Source of the DNA: Haladaptatus halobius
GTDB lineage: Archaea > Halobacteriota > Halobacteria > Halobacteriales > Haladaptataceae
Assembly: GCF_020618475.1 (NCBI RefSeq)
Contig: NZ_CP085336.1
Coordinates: 868,001 to 932,000, forward strand
Direction: 5' to 3'
Length of the DNA: 64,000 bases
A program made the position numbers and the translations under genes. Shown here one piece after another: positions 1-7,716 of the stretch. The notes beneath the pieces are model-generated. The model ran no database searches and was not told the DNA's origin. It was given only the letters and a program-made list of their open reading frames with translations. Numbering within the stretch: the first letter of the stretch is position 1; every line of letters starts with the position of its first letter.

Positions 1-9
1 GGCGACACC

Positions 10-1068
10 TTAACTCGAGAACTCCACGACTTCGATTCCGGTCGTCTCGAACTCGCTCATTGCGGCGAGGCGGGCGGGCACGTCCGCCAGCGACACCGTC
101 TTCGTCACGAGTTTCTCGGGCGAGAGCGCCCCGCGTTCGAGCATCCGGAGGAGTTCGCCGTACCGCGAGGGCGGCATTCCGCGCGAACCGATGAAGGTGA
201 TCTCGCGCATCGTCATCGCGTCCGTAGGGAGGGAAACCTCACCCCGTTCCTCGTCGGTCGTCAGTCCGAGTTGGACGTGCTGGCCCTGGCGGCGGAGGCA
301 GTCGACGGAGTTTCGGCAGGTTTCGGCGATGCCGAGCGCGTCGACGGAGACGTGCGCCCCGCCGACTCGGGTGCGAATCGTCGCGGGTACGTCCTCTCCC
401 CGGGCGTCTATCGTCTCGTCCGCGCCGAGTTCCCGCGCCCGGTCTAGTTTCGCGTCGTCCACGTCGACCGCCACGACGTTCGCGCCGAGGGCGTCCGCGA
501 CGTGAACCGCCGACAGGCCGACGCCGCCGCAGCCGTGAACCGCGACCCAGTCGCCCGGCGTCAGGTCGGCGCGATGGGCGAGCGCGTGGTACGCCGTCAC
601 GAACCGACAGCCGAGCCCGGCCATCTCCACCGGCGAGACGCCGTCGGGGAGGTGCACCGCGTTGTAGTCGGCATAGGGAACGTGAACCCGCTCGGCGAAC
701 GCGCCGGGGGCGGCCTCCTCGAAGCCGAGAGCAATGCCGTTCTCGCAGACGTTGCCGTGACCGTTCCGACAGTATCCGCAGTGCCCGCGTCCGAGGTTGA
801 ACGGAACTGCGATTCGGTCGCTCTCCCGGACGCTCTCGACCCGCTCCCCGACCGCCGCGACACGTCCAGCGGGTTCGTGGCCGAGAATCTGCCCGACGGG
901 AACTTGGTCGTCCGCCCACTCGCCGTGGCCCTGCCACGCGTGCCAGTCGCTTCGGCAGATTCCGCACGCCTCGGTTTCGACGACGACGCCGTGCTCCGCC
1001 GGGTCGGGTTCCGATACCTCCTCGATAGCCAGCGGTTCGCCGTAGGCTTTCAGGACTGCGGCTTTCAT
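10..1068 (-). CDS. Zinc-dependent alcohol dehydrogenase (MDR superfamily)
   Basis: 352-residue medium-chain dehydrogenase/reductase, the usual family length, expected to oxidise an alcohol or reduce an aldehyde with NAD(P). The catalytic zinc ligands are visible as Cys38 (GICRSD) and His64-Glu65 (GHEP). The Rossmann glycine motif GCGGVG is at 179-184, and Asp202 after the second strand favours NAD over NADP. The structural zinc loop carries Cys97, Cys100 and Cys108, but the position of the first of the usual four cysteines is Arg94. ATG start near the window edge; no operon partner is visible. The substrate cannot be inferred. Confidence 0.9.
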   Translation of the reverse strand: MKAAVLKAYGEPLAIEEVSEPDPAEHGVVVETEACGICRSDWHAWQGHGEWADDQVPVGQILGHEPAGRVAAVGERVESVRESDRIAVPFNLGRGHCGYCRNGHGNVCENGIALGFEEAAPGAFAERVHVPYADYNAVHLPDGVSPVEMAGLGCRFVTAYHALAHRADLTPGDWVAVHGCGGVGLSAVHVADALGANVVAVDVDDAKLDRARELGADETIDARGEDVPATIRTRVGGAHVSVDALGIAETCRNSVDCLRRQGQHVQLGLTTDEERGEVSLPTDAMTMREITFIGSRGMPPSRYGELLRMLERGALSPEKLVTKTVSLADVPARLAAMSEFETTGIEVVEFSS

Positions 1069-1209
1069 ACCGGAACGAGGCGCGTGAGTGGCTTAAAACG
1101 GCGGGGAGCGGCAAGCGTCGTTTTCGAAATCAGTTTCCGGGTGGGTTACAGTCCGACGTCTGCCAGATGGAAATCCGCGAATGTCGTTCGACGATACCTC
1201 TAACCTCTA

Positions 1210-1580
1210 TCAAAACCCGATACAATCGGAGTTGTAATCGCTGAAATCGGGTTTCCGCCGCCGTTCCTCCGGCTTGTCGTCCCGCGACGCGTAGATGACG
1301 TCGGCACCTCGCTCGGTCGGATATCCCTCGAACTCACCCTCGAAAGGAGCGTCCGGGTCACCGGCTTTCAGCCGAGGCGACTCGCAGGAGACCGATTTAC
1401 CGCCTCTTCGGAGGAGCTCGTGGGCGGTGTGCGGTTCGTCGTCGAAATTTGTGACTTCGAAGTCCACGATTCGCGGTCGTCGGGGGGTCGACTAGAAGCG
1501 AGACCAGAACATCCGGATACTGCGGAAACGCGCGTCGCACCGCCGAGCCGAAGAACCATGCGACGAGAGAGCGATGACAT
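1210..1580 (-). pseudogene. Tat lipoprotein gene broken by a frameshift at a 6-G run
   Basis: Two frames join into one sensible protein. The 5' frame begins MSSLSRRMVLRLGG, a twin-arginine signal, followed by a lipobox-like VSGCSG. The other frame continues with a beta-rich acidic domain (VDFEVTNFDDEPHTAHELL) that ends in CIGF and a stop. The switch falls at the homopolymer G run at 1482-1487 on the plus strand. A TATA-like TTTATAAT at 1609-1616 lies about 30 nt before the ATG used here, supporting a leaderless start at 1580 rather than further upstream. One base change in the run would restore the reading frame, so a sequencing error or phase variation remains possible. Function unknown. Confidence 0.6.
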
Positions 1581-1743
1581 ATGATATATTGTTACCATCA
1601 CGTTTTAATTATAAATACTCCTCCGGAAATAGTGGTATCCGCCAGCGAATTAATTCGACGTTCATAGGACGGGAAACAGACGATTTCGGCGCAACTGTTT
1701 TTGTGGCTGGCGAACGAGAACATTAGTTACGGGGAATGGGGAT

Positions 1744-3009
1744 ATGCCAGACAAACCACACCAGAACCTAGCCATCATCGGCCACGTCGACCACGGAAAG
1801 TCCACCTTAGTCGGACGACTCCTCTTCGAGACGGGGAGCGTCCCGGAGCACGTCATCGAACAGCACAAGAAGGAAGCCGAGGAGAAGGGCAAAGGCGGTT
1901 TCGAGTTCGCCTACGTGATGGACAACCTCGCCGAGGAGCGCGAGCGCGGCGTCACCATCGACATCGCCCACCAGGAGTTCGACACCGACGAGTACTATTT
2001 CACCATCGTCGATACGCCGGGTCACCGCGACTTCGTGAAGAACATGATCACGGGCGCGAGCCAAGCCGACAACGCGGTGCTCGTGGTGGGCGCGGACGAC
2101 GGCGTCCAGCCGCAGACCCAAGAGCACGTCTTCCTCGCCCGCACGCTCGGCATCAACGAACTCATCGTCGCTGTGAACAAGATGGACGCGGTCAATTACG
2201 ACGAAGACCGCTACCGCGAGGTGGTCGCGGAGGTGAAAGACCTGTTGAACCAAGTTCGCTTCGACACCGAGGACGCCGAGTTCATCCCGGTATCGGCGCT
2301 GGAGGGGGACAACGTCGTCGACCACAGCGACAACACGCCGTGGTACGACGGAGCCGTCGTCCTCGAAGCGTTGAACAATCTGCCCGAACCGGAACCGCCG
2401 ACCGACGCGCCGCTCCGCCTGCCGATTCAGGACGTCTACACCATTTCCGGTATCGGAACCGTCCCGGTCGGGCGCGTCGAGACGGGGACGCTGAATACGG
2501 GCGACACCGTCTCCTTCCAACCGAGCGACGTGAGCGGGGACGTGAAGACCATCGAGATGCACCACGAGGAGGTGCCGCGAGCTGAACCGGGCGACAACGT
2601 CGGGTTCAACGTCCGCGGCGTTGGCAAGAACGACATTCGGCGCGGTGACGTGGCTGGCCCGGCGGACGACCCGCCGAAGGTCGCGGAGACGTTCAAAGCC
2701 CAGATCGTCGTGATGCAACACCCCTCGGTCATCACCTCGGGCTACACGCCGGTCTTCCACGCCCACACAGCGCAGGTCGCCTGCACCATTGAAGCCATCG
2801 ACCAGAAGATCAACCCGGCGAGCGGCGAGGTCGAGGAGGAGAATCCCGACTTCATTCAGAGCGGCGACGCGGCGGTCGTGACCGTCAGACCGCAGAAACC
2901 GCTCTCCATCGAGCCGTCCTCTGAGATTCCCGAACTGGGGAGTTTCGCGGTGCGCGACATGGGACAGACTATTGCTGCGGGGCGGGTGCTGGAAGTGAAC
3001 GAGAAGTAG
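1744..3009 (+). CDS. tuf: Translation elongation factor EF-1 alpha (aEF1A)
   Basis: 421-residue GTPase that delivers aminoacyl-tRNA to the ribosome. The G1 loop GHVDHGKST is at residues 13-21, followed by RGVTID (G2), DTPGH (G3) and NKMD (G4), then two beta-barrel domains with typical haloarchaeal wording such as [15 protein letters not shown]. Full length and intact. In haloarchaea I would expect this gene beside rpsJ and downstream of fusA/rps7. Here it stands alone between a broken lipoprotein gene and a small hypothetical gene. It also differs from the form I recall at several places (DTPGH rather than [18 protein letters not shown]). It may therefore be a second copy; the rest of the genome is needed to say. 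Confidence 0.95.
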   Translation: MPDKPHQNLAIIGHVDHGKSTLVGRLLFETGSVPEHVIEQHKKEAEEKGKGGFEFAYVMDNLAEERERGVTIDIAHQEFDTDEYYFTIVDTPGHRDFVKNMITGASQADNAVLVVGADDGVQPQTQEHVFLARTLGINELIVAVNKMDAVNYDEDRYREVVAEVKDLLNQVRFDTEDAEFIPVSALEGDNVVDHSDNTPWYDGAVVLEALNNLPEPEPPTDAPLRLPIQDVYTISGIGTVPVGRVETGTLNTGDTVSFQPSDVSGDVKTIEMHHEEVPRAEPGDNVGFNVRGVGKNDIRRGDVAGPADDPPKVAETFKAQIVVMQHPSVITSGYTPVFHAHTAQVACTIEAIDQKINPASGEVEEENPDFIQSGDAAVVTVRPQKPLSIEPSSEIPELGSFAVRDMGQTIAAGRVLEVNEK

Positions 3010-3016
3010 GCCGGGA

Positions 3017-3391
3017 CTACATCCCTTCACTGTTCACGCCGAACTCGTTTTCAAACCGGCGTCGAACGTCGCGGAGCGTCTTGCGGTTTTCGTCGGGCGC
3101 TTCGTTCTCGAACGACGAGAGCGCGGAGACGACCGTCTCCGCCTCCCGGTCGGACAACTTGTCGGTCTCGCTGCTGGTGTCATCGAAGAATCCTTCGCCG
3201 AATCGCTCGAACAGCGCGCTCGGCGTCTCCTCCTCCTCGAAACCGAACTCCTCTTTCACGTGCTCTCTGACGTTCAGGGCTCGCTCGCCCCCGCTCCCCC
3301 CGGCCGCGGTCTGGAACTCCGAGAGCGCCGAGATGATCGTTCTCGCCTCCGGTCGGGATAGTTCTATCGAACCGCTGTCAGTGTTCGACAT
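3017..3391 (-). CDS. Small acidic protein with an internal two-fold repeat
   Basis: 124 residues, convergent with the EF-1alpha gene and ending 8 nt from it. No recognised function. The chain holds two related halves: LSRPEARTIISALSEF then a linker and EHVKEEFGFEEEE, and later LSDREAETVVSALSSF then a linker and RRRFENEFGVN. This suggests an ancient duplication of a roughly 45-residue helical unit. Composition is highly acidic, with no membrane segment or cysteines, so it is probably a soluble cytoplasmic protein. High GC at third codon positions supports real coding. Confidence 0.65.
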   Translation of the reverse strand: MSNTDSGSIELSRPEARTIISALSEFQTAAGGSGGERALNVREHVKEEFGFEEEETPSALFERFGEGFFDDTSSETDKLSDREAETVVSALSSFENEAPDENRKTLRDVRRRFENEFGVNSEGM

Positions 3392-3484
3392 TCCAAACAG
3401 TTCGACTTCGATTCCCGTAAACCGACCGGCCGATTCGAGCCGAAAACCGCGTCGCCTTTAACGGTCACGGTGTTACGAAGTCCC

Positions 3485-4147
3485 GTGCAGAACGTCACGG
3501 ACAGAACGAGCAATCCGTTCGGAATGCGTCCCCCCTGCGAGTACGAGTGTATCCCAGGCGGAGCGCATGCAGTGTTCGGCTACGGCGACGCGAACGCCGA
3601 TTTCCACGTCGTCGGGGACCACCCGGGCGTCCACGGCGGAGCCGAGACCGGCGTCCCTTTCACCGGAAGCGAGGTCGGCGAGAAACTCCAGCCGGTGCTG
3701 AACGACGCGGGTTTTCTAGGGGACGCCTACAGCGACGAACCGGCGGTGGCGAACCTGTTCGCGAGCTACCTCCACATGTGCTGTCCGCCCGACGGTCGGG
3801 AACCTACCCCGGCGGAGTACGCCGACATGGAGCGATTTTTCGACGCGGAACTCCGGGCCATCGCGGCGCACGTCCTGCTTCCGGTCGGCGAACGCGCGAC
3901 CGAACACGTCTTCCGGGAGTTCACCGCAAAAGCCGAGAAGTACGACGTCGACATGGAGTCGATCCACGCGCAGGAGATCAAGGGTCGTGGATTTCTCGTC
4001 GTGCCGATTCGTGACCCGCGCGAGTGGGGGCCGCGCGACGCCGACCGACTCCGAGCGAGGCTGAACGCCATCCTCGCCTCGGACTACCAGCAGACGGTCG
4101 ATTTGGGGCGATTCATGCCGGACGCCGACCCCTACGAGGTTCGGTGA
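3485..4147 (+). CDS. Uracil-DNA glycosylase superfamily protein
   Basis: About 220 residues. The N-terminal half contains PGGAHAVFGYGDANADFHVVGDHPGV and later VPFTGSEVG and VANLFASYLHMCCPP, resembling the shape of family 4/5-like uracil-DNA glycosylases (a water-activating loop near the N-terminus, then an N-x-x-x-C-like strand), but no FeS cysteine quartet is evident. I chose the GTG that gives MQNVTDRTS because it lies after the upstream divergent promoter space; an in-frame GTG five codons earlier (3470) is possible. Expected role: removal of damaged bases from DNA. Family-level call only. Confidence 0.65.
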   Translation: MQNVTDRTSNPFGMRPPCEYECIPGGAHAVFGYGDANADFHVVGDHPGVHGGAETGVPFTGSEVGEKLQPVLNDAGFLGDAYSDEPAVANLFASYLHMCCPPDGREPTPAEYADMERFFDAELRAIAAHVLLPVGERATEHVFREFTAKAEKYDVDMESIHAQEIKGRGFLVVPIRDPREWGPRDADRLRARLNAILASDYQQTVDLGRFMPDADPYEVR

Positions 4148-4301
4148 TTATCGAGACGACCGTCGCCGCGGTTCCGACGACGAACTCAACGGCGAGCAGC
4201 ACGACGGGCAAGCCGATGAGCGAGAGCACGAGGAATCCGACGACGGCACCCACGACGAGCGCGGCGCGTTTCCACGGCGATTCGGGGCGCGGAAGCTCCA
4301 T
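4113..4301 (-). CDS. Small two-helix membrane protein
   Basis: 62 residues. A short charged N-terminus (MELPRPESPWKR) leads into a long hydrophobic stretch (about residues 13-52) broken by a Gly-Leu-Pro turn, so two transmembrane helices are likely, followed by a basic tail RRGRRP that would sit in the cytoplasm. The 3' end overlaps the uracil-DNA glycosylase-family gene on the other strand by about 35 nt. Third positions are GC-rich, as expected of real haloarchaeal genes. No function can be assigned. Confidence 0.55.
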   Translation of the reverse strand: MELPRPESPWKRAALVVGAVVGFLVLSLIGLPVVLLAVEFVVGTAATVVSIITEPRRGRRPA

Positions 4302-4384
4302 ACGGGGAGAAGGACTCGAAAGCGGGTAAAGTAGTAAGAGCGTTTTTACGGTACGTTCCGGTTACCCGAGAATCGTGTTGCCAG

Positions 4385-4576
4385 TCACTCCGGTAGTGGC
4401 CCCGTCCACTCTTCTAAGCAGTCGTCGCTACAGAAATGGAGCGTCACTCGTTCGGTTTCGTCGGCGGTGACGCTGCGCTCGACGATCACAGTAGAGTGGA
4501 AGTCGGCGAGATCGATGAGGGTTCCGCAGTTAGCGCAGGGGGAGAACTCCTCGTCAGCGCGATCCGAGTCGGACAT
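4385..4576 (-). CDS. Small zinc-binding (CxxC...CxxxC) protein
   Basis: 63 residues with CANCG near residues 13-17 and FCSDDC near residues 48-53, a typical treble-clef or zinc-ribbon spacing. Haloarchaea encode many such one-domain zinc proteins, often annotated only as DUFs (this resembles the DUF7576 type). It probably binds zinc structurally and acts in protein or nucleic-acid contacts. Monocistronic, with an AT-richer stretch upstream. Function unknown. Confidence 0.7.
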   Translation of the reverse strand: MSDSDRADEEFSPCANCGTLIDLADFHSTVIVERSVTADETERVTLHFCSDDCLEEWTGPLPE

Positions 4577-4613
4577 AACGGAAAGACGGCCTCATAATGG
4601 GTAAGTGTATTGC

Positions 4614-4983
4614 CTACTCGGGAAGTTCGTGAGCGTCGCGGGAGTCCGGTACTTCGGCATCTATCCGAACGGTGCTCTCGACCATCTCGCGGACGTCCTA
4701 CGAGAGAACGGAGAACGCCATCGCTCGAATATACACCTCGTAGTCTGCGTGCGTGTCGCTTGCGTCTTCGGCAACCACCTCGGCCACCACGTCGATCTCC
4801 GGTCGCGCTCGGAGAGTTCACAGATACGAAGCGACACCTCGCGGTTCCAGAGGTCGACGACGCACTCGCCGACCAAGCGGTAGAGGCGGAGTGCATGCTC
4901 ATCCCGGCGGCCATCCGCTCGTGAACGTCATTCGAGAACCGACGAACGACCCGTCGATACTCTCCCCTATCGAAACTCGCCAT
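4614..4983 (-). pseudogene. Decayed hypothetical gene (two frameshifts and a stop)
   Basis: Three frames on the minus strand read as successive parts of one acidic protein. It starts MASFDRGEYRRVVRRFSNDV, then shifts to DEHALRLYRLVGECVVDLW, then to EIDVVAEVVAEDASDTHADY. A TAG then interrupts the frame before REMVESTVRIDAEVP and a final stop. Each piece has haloarchaeal composition in its own frame and loses it in the others. No single frame gives a plausible protein. The original family is not recognised; the order suggests a mixed helix/strand cytoplasmic protein of roughly 120 residues. Confidence 0.55.
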
Positions 4984-5131
4984 CGTCGGAGAAAACTTCG
5001 CTTTCGAGATATTAAAAGCCCTGTGACGGACTCGGCGTAGAGAACGTTCACGGACGTGGAACTACCGCCGAGCAGTTGAAATGTGGATGAAACGTAAACG
5101 AGCCGTTTACCGTCGACGCGAACCCAGTACC

Positions 5132-5139
5132 TTTTTAAA
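5132..5139 (+). promoter_or_regulatory. TATA box for the 43-aa ORF and DUF7344-type gene
   Basis: TTTTTAAA, centred about 27 nt before the ATG at 5163. This spacing is usual for leaderless haloarchaeal transcripts, so transcription would begin at or next to that ATG. Confidence 0.5.
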
Positions 5140-5162
5140 ATGCACCGGTTATATTGAAGTAC

Positions 5163-5294
5163 ATGGCACGCGAGCAACGAAACGACCGATTACCGGGAGG
5201 AGAAGGATACCGAACGAGAAACGGTGACGGCAATCCCGGCTTGAACGACCGACGACGAGGAGAAAGCGACGCATACCAAACCGCAGAACGATGA
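5163..5294 (+). CDS. 43-residue leader-type ORF coupled to the next gene
   Basis: Short, Arg/Gly/Asn-rich ORF beginning MAREQRNDRLPGGEG. Its TGA overlaps the ATG of the following gene (ATGA), the arrangement for translational coupling. A TATA box sits at the distance expected for a leaderless message starting at this ATG. It has no hydrophobic segment or recognisable motif. It may be a genuine microprotein, a regulatory leader peptide, or simply the 5' leader of the downstream gene. Confidence 0.35.
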   Translation: MAREQRNDRLPGGEGYRTRNGDGNPGLNDRRRGESDAYQTAER

Positions 5295-5890
5295 GTGCCG
5301 AATCCAACTCGGCAGCGACCGACGGATTCGGGGGTACCGAAACGGAACATCCGGAACCCTTATCGCGCGATAAGATATTCCACATCCTCCAGACCCAACG
5401 CCGTCGGTACGCCCTGCGCTACCTGAAGGGGACGGACGGCCCGGTCGAGATGCGCGATGTCGCCGAGCAGGTGGCGGCGTGGGAGAACGACACGACGCTC
5501 CAAGCGCTCACCTCCGACGAGCGCCAGCGCGTCTACATCGCACTGTACCAATCACATCTCCCAAAGTTGGAGAGCGAGGGTATCATCGAGTACGAGAAGA
5601 GTCGCGGCATCGTCGAGCGCGGCCCGCTGGCCGACCAGTTCGATCCATATCTCGACCTCCCAGGAAAGAACGCGGAGGAAATCGAGCGGGCAGCCGAGTC
5701 AGAAACCGACGATGAAGACCCATGGTTCAGCTACTACCGCCGCATCACCACCATCGGGGTGCTGACGGCGGCGGCAGCGTGGCTCGGCGTCCCTCCCGTC
5801 TCGCTGATTCCCGATCTGGTCTGGGGCGTGGTTCTCGTCGCCGCGTTCGCGGCGGTTTCGATCGCCCAGCTCCTCACGAGCGAGACGTAA
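5291..5890 (+). CDS. DUF7344-type winged-helix protein with two C-terminal TM helices
   Basis: 199 residues. Residues ~27-115 form a winged-helix domain of the haloarchaeal DUF7344 type (KIFHILQTQRRRYALRYL, then SHLPKLESEGIIEYE). A short acidic linker leads to two hydrophobic helices (about 150-195), so the protein is probably a membrane-anchored DNA-binding or signalling protein. The start overlaps the stop of the 43-residue ORF. Such proteins are presumed transcription regulators; no target is evident from the sequence. Confidence 0.75.
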   Translation: MSAESNSAATDGFGGTETEHPEPLSRDKIFHILQTQRRRYALRYLKGTDGPVEMRDVAEQVAAWENDTTLQALTSDERQRVYIALYQSHLPKLESEGIIEYEKSRGIVERGPLADQFDPYLDLPGKNAEEIERAAESETDDEDPWFSYYRRITTIGVLTAAAAWLGVPPVSLIPDLVWGVVLVAAFAAVSIAQLLTSET

Positions 5891-5905
5891 ACGAACGGCG
5901 AGCCC

Positions 5906-6280
5906 TCAGTAGCGTTCGACGTGTTTTTCGAGCAGTTCGCGGTTGCGTCGGTTCGCCTTCCACGTGGCGTCGAAGAGCGACCCGAGGATGGGTATCGACC
6001 CGCCGAAGGCGTCGATGGCGACGTTCATTATCATTCGCGCGAGAACGTGCCGGGGAACGTCCATCAGATACGCTTCCCCGACGATGTAGAGCGAGATGAG
6101 CGCGCCGGCGGCGTCGCCGCCGACCGGAAGGATGCCGAGAACCGGGTCGAGACCGAATCGGAAGTTCGTGCCGGGGACGCGGAACGCCTCGTCCAGCAGG
6201 TTGCTCACCATCCGTACTCGCCGCATGGAACGACGCTTGTTCCGGGGCAAGTCGGCGGGGAGGTCGGAGAGGTCTGCCAT
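5906..6280 (-). CDS. DUF4112 membrane-associated protein
   Basis: 124 residues, convergent with the upstream winged-helix gene. It carries the DUF4112 pattern: a basic N-terminal helix (KRRSMRRVRMVSNLLDEAF), the conserved FGLDPVLGILPVGGD segment, a hydrophobic ALISLYIVGEAY helix, and the terminal GSIPILGSLFDATWKANRRN. Function is unknown in all organisms; the predicted location is the membrane. Length matches the family. Confidence 0.8.
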   Translation of the reverse strand: MADLSDLPADLPRNKRRSMRRVRMVSNLLDEAFRVPGTNFRFGLDPVLGILPVGGDAAGALISLYIVGEAYLMDVPRHVLARMIMNVAIDAFGGSIPILGSLFDATWKANRRNRELLEKHVERY

Positions 6281-6398
6281 GAAATAGCTCCGTCTCCGGC
6301 GCAGTTATGCCCTCCGGCCTTTCCGTGGAGTCCGCCCGCTCCGGGCCGGTGGTTCCTCGGCCAGTTCGTTTACGGGCCGCACGGACTTTTCGTCGCCC

Positions 6399-7202
6399 AT
6401 GCGAGAGGTCGAAATCGCGTCGATACATCAGATGACGCCGCGAGTGAAACAGTTCCGACTGGTCGACGACGAACCGTTCGATTTCGAACCCGGCCAGCAC
6501 ACGCACCTCCACTTCGAACGAGAAGCGGAGAACGGAGACGGTGACGGGAACGGCGAGGACGAATCGGGCGATGGAAACGACGAGGGGAGAGAAGGTGGCG
6601 AGAACAGCGAGAATGAGGAAGATGACGCGGACGACGAGGTAGTTCGTCCCTACACCGCGACGTCGCTTCCGGGAACGAACAGCATCACGCTGGCGATAAA
6701 GCGGTACGACGACGGCACCGCATCGGTGTACATGCACGACCGGGAACCCGGCGATACAATTCGAATCGAAGACCTCGGCGGGAACCTCTACCTCCGAAAT
6801 CTCAAATCGGACGTTGCGTTCGTCTCGACCGGCACCGGTATTACGCCGATGATGGCGATGCTGAAACAATATCTTCGAGCGGGCGAGGGGCGGGCGACCT
6901 TCCTCTACGGCGAGAAGACGCAGGAGGACATCATGTATCGTGAGACGCTCGACCAGTTAGAATCGGAACACGAGAACCTCACCGTGGCCTACTCGCTCTC
7001 CGAAACAGAGTGGGAAGGGAGAACTGGACACGTCCAAGATCACGTCGAAGCGGTGGTTCCCGACCCCGAAGCGACTGAGTTCTACGTCTGCGGCGTGCCG
7101 GAGATGGTCGTCGAAACGAAGGAGAAACTCGCGGCCATCGAAGTTCCCGACGAGTCGGTGTACAGCGAAGGATGGGAAGGCGACGCGGTGTCTGGAGATT
7201 AG
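6399..7202 (+). CDS. FAD-dependent ferredoxin/flavin-NAD(P)H reductase with acidic insert
   Basis: 267 residues of the ferredoxin-NADP+ reductase fold. The FAD-binding barrel carries RPYT at about residues 85-88, the NAD(P) domain starts with VSTGTGITPMMAM, and the end has the YVCGVPEMV signature. It should pass electrons between NAD(P)H and a flavin or iron-sulphur partner. An insert of about 35 residues made of Glu, Asp, Gly and Asn (around 48-82) interrupts the FAD barrel just before RPYT; relatives I know lack it. The insert is encoded by near-repetitive GAC/GGC/GAG triplets, consistent with slippage expansion. No partner gene adjoins. Confidence 0.8.
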   Translation: MREVEIASIHQMTPRVKQFRLVDDEPFDFEPGQHTHLHFEREAENGDGDGNGEDESGDGNDEGREGGENSENEEDDADDEVVRPYTATSLPGTNSITLAIKRYDDGTASVYMHDREPGDTIRIEDLGGNLYLRNLKSDVAFVSTGTGITPMMAMLKQYLRAGEGRATFLYGEKTQEDIMYRETLDQLESEHENLTVAYSLSETEWEGRTGHVQDHVEAVVPDPEATEFYVCGVPEMVVETKEKLAAIEVPDESVYSEGWEGDAVSGD

Positions 7203-7597
7203 TTGGACTCGTCGAACCCCCAGTGAGGATTCCACGTGACCTCTCAGAGGTGGTCGTCTGGGTCGGAAAAGTAGCCGGCGTAGCCGCCCCAATCGGTATC
7301 TCGTGCCGGTTTGACTGGCTCCGCGCCCGACGCGACCGCCTCGTCGAGAGCCGCGTCCACGCTCGTCTTCGATTCGACGTTGTGAGCGAGGGTACCCCCC
7401 TCGAACCCGCTTCCATCGGGGGAGTTGGTCGTGTCCTCGGCGAGCAGTTCGCGGGGATAGAGTGCGAGCCACGTTCCCGCTAGTTCGAAGAAGGGGACCA
7501 GAGGGTCGTCCGCTCGTTCTCGTATCGGAAGTTCGAGACCCGTTTCGGAGAACTGAACCGACGCTTCAAGGTCGGAAATGTCGAGGGGTAGATGTGC
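7199..7597 (-). pseudogene. Remnant of a VOC (glyoxalase-like) gene
   Basis: No start codon, but the minus strand reads DISDLEASVQFSETGLELP, FFELAGTWLALYPRE, SGFEGGTLAHNVES and DTDWGGYAGYFSDPD, a textbook vicinal-oxygen-chelate domain. The frame is closed by a TGA right after DDHL, where relatives read HLWEV, so the tryptophan codon appears to have become a stop; EVTWNPHWGF then continues in frame. A TAA lies just before the N-terminal part. The gene thus has a lost 5' end and a nonsense mutation. It overlaps the end of the reductase gene on the other strand. Confidence 0.75.
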
Positions 7598-7716
7598 TTA
7601 AATGCGCTTAAGCCGAGAGAGAGGATCATCAGTGACCATCGGTTTATACTACCAAGTGAGAAGCGAGGAACAGAACAAAGTTATTCATCAGTCATCTTCA
7701 AGACCTGTAGTGTAGA

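Noticed and set aside
1807..3030. Long minus-strand open frame opposite EF-1alpha
   Set aside because: Val/Asp/Arg-rich mirror of a conserved gene with high GC wobble; no motif.
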